A stretch of DNA of 64,000 nucleotides, taken from positions 124,001-188,000 of the forward strand of contig CAWGET010000002.1 in assembly GCA_963821715.1 (NCBI GenBank), in the 5' to 3' direction. Within the stretch, counting starts at the first letter, position 1. Each line of letters begins with the position of its first letter. The position numbers and the translations under genes are program-made. The stretch is from CAWGET01 sp963821715 (GTDB lineage: Bacteria; Bacteroidota; Ignavibacteria; Ignavibacteriales; Melioribacteraceae). The notes beneath the pieces were generated by a model. The model ran no database searches, had not been told where the DNA came from, and saw only the letters and a program-made list of their open reading frames with translations. Below, one piece after another: positions 62,102 to 64,000 of the stretch.

Positions 62102-64000
62102 CTAATCTTTAAATATTTTTGTAGAATAAGAATAAAATAGTGGTATGAAGAATACCGTAATCAATGCAGATAATGATATTCCGCCGATAACACTTATACT
62201 TAGACTTTTCCAAAATGCCGCTTCGGAGCCAAGCCAAAGAGGAAGCAAAGCTCCTGCTGTCGTAAGAGTAGTTGTAACAATTGGACGTAGCCGATCATAG
62301 CTTAATTCAATTAACTTCTGAATGGAACCGCTGTTTAAATGTTTGGATAAATAATCCACAAGAATAATTGAGTTATTCACCGCCAATCCAATCAACAAGA
62401 GCATTCCGGCATAAGCGCCGCGGTCTATACTGTTTTCGGTGAAATAGAATACGAAAATTACTCCGATAACAGCAAACGGCAGAATGGAAATTATGAGAAA
62501 CGGTTTTTTAAGGGATTCAAACAGGCTCGCGGAAATCATAAAAATTAAAATTGCGGCGATGATTATAATCCATAAAATTTCCGCTTCTTCTTCTTTGCCG
62601 AACATAAACTGAAAATCCCGCGGCGCAATTGTGTATCCTTCCGGAATAGAAATATTTTCTATCGTTCTATCTACAAATTCTTTTCCGTATTTATAGGGAC
62701 CTTTATAATCGAAGGATATCATTCTGGCATATTGCTGGTCTTCCCTGTTAATTGCGCTAAGAACTTTTTTTTCTTCAAAATTTATTAACTCGCCCACTTT
62801 AAAATAACCGTCGCCGTTTGCGGAAATTATGGCGTTTTTAATTTCGTCCAATTGTATTTCATCATAATTATCGTATTTAATTGAATATGAAATCTCGTCG
62901 TTCCCGACGCTAAATTTATTGTGGGAGATATTTCCTCTTGTAGATTTGGATATTGTATTGAAAATTTCATCCACGGAAATATGATTTTTCACAAGATTCT
63001 GCCGGTCGATAATGCCGACAATTTCGAACATATCTTTATTTCTAAAACTTAAGGATCTATCGATATCAATATTATCGATACGCGGATTTTTGGAGATCAT
63101 TTCTCTATATTCTTCCGCAATTTCTTTAATTCTTTCGTAATTAAATCCTTTAACAATAACTGAATTGGAAATCATCGTTCCGCCGCCGCTGGAAAATCCG
63201 GGGCCGAACCCGTAAACGCTCACATTCAATCCGCCTATTCTCGAAGCGAAAACGCTTAAATAATTTTTCAGGATGTAAGGGAAAGCGGACTTATTTTGTT
63301 TTTCATCGAACTCGACTCTCAGGTAAGCGTTCTCTTCGCTAAAAACATTTGCAGTCAGCGTTTTTATTCTATCGCGGTAAACGAGAATTTCTTCTTCAAA
63401 ATTTTTTGTTAATCTATTTATCCTGCTTATTTCGTTTCCGTGCGGAAGATTAAGCCGGACAATTATAAATGTCGGCTCATTATATTTCCATAACTCTCCG
63501 CGCGAAACTTGATTAAAGAAAAGATTAAGAGCGCCGCCGAACGCATAATTAACGTAAGGTTTTGCTTCGGAGTAAAATTGTGAATCAAAAATCGGATTGT
63601 AGATTTCTTTAACAACCGGAGTTTCTATTCTGCTTGGAAGAAGCCAAACCGGCAGTCCGATTAATAAAATTAAAAAAAGAAACGCAATTTTTTTTTGGGC
63701 GATAATTTTCTTCATCAAAAAGAAATAGCTTTTAAAGAAAAAGCTTTTTTTATGAAGAGTTTTATTCTTTGCTGATTTGGTTTTTGGAACAAGTTTAAGC
63801 CGGAAGGCTTTTCGGTTTTTAAATTTTATATAAAGCGCGGGAATTATTGTAAATGACACAATAAGCGAAGCGGCGAGCGTGAATACAATTCCAAGAGCGA
63901 ATTGTTCAAAATAAACGCGCAGTTCGCCCGTTAAAAATAAGAGCGGAAGAAAAACCGCTATCGTTGTTAAGGTTGACGCGAAAACCGGAAAGAAAATATC
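62102..64000 (-). CDS. Second efflux RND transporter permease (N-terminus beyond window)
   Basis: C-terminal 632 residues of an AcrB-type proton-driven pump. The frame is open to base 64000, so the start lies outside. The visible part begins in the membrane region with PVFASTLTTIAVFLPLLFLT (RND conserved motif after TM4) and SFTIIPALY. A charged cytoplasmic loop and TM7 (KIAFLFLILLIGLPVWLLPS) follow, then a porter domain and TM8-12 with LLLIGLAVNNSIILVDYLS and YDRLRPIVTTTLTTAGALLP. It is not a copy of the pump at 53877-57014; the shared motifs are only family-level. Its adaptor and outer-membrane partners presumably lie to the right. Confidence 0.92.
   Translation of the reverse strand, partial: DIFFPVFASTLTTIAVFLPLLFLTGELRVYFEQFALGIVFTLAASLIVSFTIIPALYIKFKNRKAFRLKLVPKTKSAKNKTLHKKSFFFKSYFFLMKKIIAQKKIAFLFLILLIGLPVWLLPSRIETPVVKEIYNPIFDSQFYSEAKPYVNYAFGGALNLFFNQVSRGELWKYNEPTFIIVRLNLPHGNEISRINRLTKNFEEEILVYRDRIKTLTANVFSEENAYLRVEFDEKQNKSAFPYILKNYLSVFASRIGGLNVSVYGFGPGFSSGGGTMISNSVIVKGFNYERIKEIAEEYREMISKNPRIDNIDIDRSLSFRNKDMFEIVGIIDRQNLVKNHISVDEIFNTISKSTRGNISHNKFSVGNDEISYSIKYDNYDEIQLDEIKNAIISANGDGYFKVGELINFEEKKVLSAINREDQQYARMISFDYKGPYKYGKEFVDRTIENISIPEGYTIAPRDFQFMFGKEEEAEILWIIIIAAILIFMISASLFESLKKPFLIISILPFAVIGVIFVFYFTENSIDRGAYAGMLLLIGLAVNNSIILVDYLSKHLNSGSIQKLIELSYDRLRPIVTTTLTTAGALLPLWLGSEAAFWKSLSISVIGGISLSALITVFFIPLFYSYSTKIFKD

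Noticed and set aside
1..64000. tRNA or rRNA genes
   Set aside because: Reading the intergenic regions on both strands showed no cloverleaf-like GTTCRA arms with acceptor stems and no rRNA-like sequence.

Overview
This window looks like a chromosomal segment from a low-GC member of the Ignavibacteria/Bacteroidota-Chlorobi group. The lineage call is an inference. It rests on AT-rich DNA, two secreted proteins with YPNPF-type C-terminal sorting domains of the kind used by the type IX secretion system, a DUF4296-like lipoprotein, a menaquinone methyltransferase, and weak Shine-Dalgarno use at many genes. I see no prophage, insertion sequence with a transposase, CRISPR array, tRNA or rRNA. Most of the window is housekeeping and central-metabolism DNA with short, often translationally coupled operons.

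Layout. 1-1727: ABC-2 exporter (permease cut by the left edge, then ATPase). 1771-2100: a gene-free run of small GC-rich hairpins. 2161-4728: recQ. 4749-8323 (minus): lipoprotein, rhomboid protease, pgk and gap. 8665-10662: a Crp-like regulator, a PHP phosphoesterase and ribH. 10858-15027: a secreted beta-propeller protein and a frameshifted ABC-F ATPase. 15192-20433: a ROK protein, rsmA-mgtE-PAP2 (overlapping), a duplicated Cys-rich small protein and menG/ubiE. 20830-25464 (minus): lipoprotein, rdgB, an AhpD-like protein and uvrA. 25556-27555: YigZ, an Rrf2 regulator with probable Fe-S ligands, and an O-methyltransferase. 27876-32714 (minus): a frameshifted subtilase, lepB and lepA.

32967-50074 is the metabolic heart of the window: a metallophosphatase/propeller fusion, a HAD phosphatase, a TreS-maltokinase fusion, then treZ, a GH57/DUF3536 enzyme and treY coupled end to end. 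On the opposite strand lie a nucleotide-sugar dehydrogenase and an alpha-glucan phosphorylase. Together these genes connect a glycogen-like glucan with trehalose (TreY-TreZ), maltose/trehalose interconversion (TreS) and glucose-1-phosphate (GlgP). No debranching enzyme is visible, and the GH57 protein sits where one might be expected.

50421-53548: plsY, a frameshifted HtrA protease and purB. 53877-58244 (minus): an RND efflux pump with its adaptor, flanked on both sides by related T-rich 13-bp repeats. 58584-61692: a small zinc-ribbon-like protein, groES-groEL under a promoter overlapped by a CIRCE operator, and a PIN-domain toxin with its putative antitoxin. 61773-62093 holds degenerate direct repeats. 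A second RND transporter runs off the right edge.

Three genes (ABC-F, subtilase, HtrA) are each broken by what looks like a single extra base, and all three need the same +1 correction. Uncorrected sequencing or assembly indels are the simplest explanation, though real mutation or recoding is not excluded by the sequence alone.
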